NCBI RefSeq assembly: GCF_000718785.1
Contig: NZ_JOCA01000017.1
Location: 62,001 to 126,000 of the forward strand
Length of the DNA: 64,000 nucleotides
Direction of reading: 5' to 3'
Origin: Streptomyces sp. NRRL WC-3626
Lineage (GTDB): Bacteria; Actinomycetota; Actinomycetes; Streptomycetales; Streptomycetaceae
The notes below the pieces were generated by a model. It saw only the letters and a program-made list of their open reading frames with translations. It was not told where the DNA came from and ran no database searches. Both the position numbers and the translations under genes were made by a program. Of this stretch, positions 63,144 to 64,000 are shown in pieces; position 1 is the stretch's first letter, and every line of letters starts with the position of its first letter.

Positions 63144-64000
63144 TCAGCGCGAGGCGAGGAGTTCCAGCGTGTCGATGACGCGGTTCGAGAAGCCCCACTC
63201 GTTGTCGTACCAGGCGACGACCTTGATGTGACGGCCGTCGACACGGGTGAGGGCCGAGTCGAAGATGGACGACGCCGGGTTGCCCGTGATGTCGGACGAC
63301 ACCAGCGGATCCTCCGAGTACTCGAGGACGCCGGCCAGCGGGCCGTCGGCCGCGGTGCGGTACGCCGCCAGGACGTCGTCGCGCGTCACGTCGCGGGCCA
63401 CGGTCGCGTTCAGCTCGACGATCGAACCCACCGGAACGGGCACCCGGATCGAGTCACCCGACAGCTTCCCGTCGAGGTTCGGCAGCACGAGACCGATCGC
63501 CTTCGCGGCGCCCGTCGTGGTCGGCACGATGTTGACGCCGGCCGCACGGGCCCGGCGCGCGTCGCGGTGCGGACCGTCCTGGAGGTTCTGTTCCTGCGTG
63601 TACGCGTGCACGGTCGTCATGAACGCGTGCTCGATGCCCGCGAGTTCGTCCAGCACCGCGGCCAGCGGCGCGAGCGCGTTGGTCGTGCACGAGGCGTTCG
63701 AGACGATGGTGTGCACGGCGGGGTCGTACGTGTCGCTGTTGACCCCGTACGCGAGCGTGACGTCGGCACCGTCCGAGGGCGCGCCGACGAGCACCTTCTT
63801 CGCGCCGGCGTCGAGGTGGGCACGGGCCGCCTTGGCCGACGTGAACCGGCCGGTCGCCTCGAGCACGATGTCCACACCGAGCTCCGCCCAGGGCAGCTGC
63901 GCCGGCTCGCGCTCGGCCAGCACCTTGATGCGCCGGCCGTCGACGACGAGGACGTCCCCGTCGACGGTCACCGGGCGGCCGAGCCGGCCGGCCGTCGTGT
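63144..64000 (-). CDS. Glyceraldehyde-3-phosphate dehydrogenase, 5' end outside the window
   Basis: The frame is open to the window edge, with about 285 codons visible; the N-terminal NAD-binding strand is missing only because of the window boundary. The catalytic Cys motif S-N-A-S-C-T-T-N-A-L-A-P, H-A-Y-T-Q-E-Q-N, and the C-terminal W-Y-D-N-E-W-G-F-S-N-R are intact. It catalyses the NAD(P)-dependent oxidation and phosphorylation of glyceraldehyde 3-phosphate in glycolysis. Streptomyces usually carry several gap genes, so this may not be the main one. The 62982-63143 gap holds no recognisable feature. Confidence 0.96.
   Translation of the reverse strand, partial: TTAGRLGRPVTVDGDVLVVDGRRIKVLAEREPAQLPWAELGVDIVLEATGRFTSAKAARAHLDAGAKKVLVGAPSDGADVTLAYGVNSDTYDPAVHTIVSNASCTTNALAPLAAVLDELAGIEHAFMTTVHAYTQEQNLQDGPHRDARRARAAGVNIVPTTTGAAKAIGLVLPNLDGKLSGDSIRVPVPVGSIVELNATVARDVTRDDVLAAYRTAADGPLAGVLEYSEDPLVSSDITGNPASSIFDSALTRVDGRHIKVVAWYDNEWGFSNRVIDTLELLASR

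Noticed and set aside
1..64000. Mobile elements, CRISPR arrays, tRNA or rRNA genes
   Set aside because: No transposase or integrase motifs, regularly spaced direct repeats, or cloverleaf-like sequences were noticed on reading, although a covariance-model scan could not be run.

Overview
The window is chromosomal DNA from a Streptomyces-type actinomycete. GC is very high, almost every codon ends in G or C, GTG and TTG starts occur beside GGAGG-type ribosome sites, and the gene content (coelichelin cluster, latex-clearing protein, Tat-secreted glycosidases, many TetR regulators, a SCO0854-like RING protein) is typical of the genus. No tRNA, rRNA, insertion sequence, integrase or CRISPR array was seen.

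Layout. 1-3.5 kb: the 3' part of a TPR protein, a Sir2 deacylase, and the remains of a DinB/DUF664 gene followed by a repeat-like GC hairpin. 3.7-16.4 kb: a locus of four large secreted glycosidases, all on the + strand: a GH106-like enzyme, a GH127-like beta-L-arabinofuranosidase with a lectin domain, a second GH106-like enzyme, and a GH78 alpha-L-rhamnosidase. Shared operator-like repeats stand before the first two genes and a 15-bp-stem terminator follows the last. The set points to removal of rhamnose and arabinofuranose from a plant glycan such as rhamnogalacturonan or arabinogalactan. 16.4-17.4 kb: a DMT-type membrane protein.

17.3-40.0 kb: a complete coelichelin siderophore cluster, cchA to cchK in the known order. 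It holds a formyltransferase, an ornithine N-hydroxylase, FecCD-type importers with an ATPase and binding lipoprotein, two ABC exporter half-transporters, a three-module NRPS, an esterase and an MbtH protein. The adenylation codes read directly from the sequence match those I recall for coelichelin (formyl-hydroxyornithine, threonine, hydroxyornithine). Five 19-bp IdeR/DmdR1-type iron boxes divide it into iron-repressed units. A DmpA-type peptidase 11 bp after cchK may be an extra member.

40-45 kb: an NmrA-like oxidoreductase with a divergent TetR, an ECF41 sigma factor, a small membrane protein and a frameshifted DUF3068 gene. 45-49.2 kb: a rubber-degradation operon, lcp-oxiB-oxiA; the Lcp retains E148, R164, K167, T168, R195 and H198 at the same numbers I recall for the Streptomyces K30 enzyme. 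A divergent TetR, an acyl-CoA synthetase, another TetR and an acyl-CoA dehydrogenase follow (49.3-53.8 kb) and could carry the oxidised isoprenoid acids into beta-oxidation.

53.9-64 kb: housekeeping and regulatory genes: a DUF1152 protein, a 25-codon ORF resembling ribosomal protein bL37, a GAF-SpoIIE phosphatase, an acetyltransferase, a quinone-reductase-like enzyme with divergent TetR, an S51 peptidase, a RING-finger/TerD-like fusion, and the 3' part of a GAPDH gene.

The main systems are described families. The parts most worth testing are the reciprocal loss of ATPase motifs in the two Cch exporter halves, the loss of the catalytic His in the last condensation domain of CchH, the peptidase attached to the siderophore cluster, the possible extended rubber-catabolic locus, and the RING-TerD fusion.
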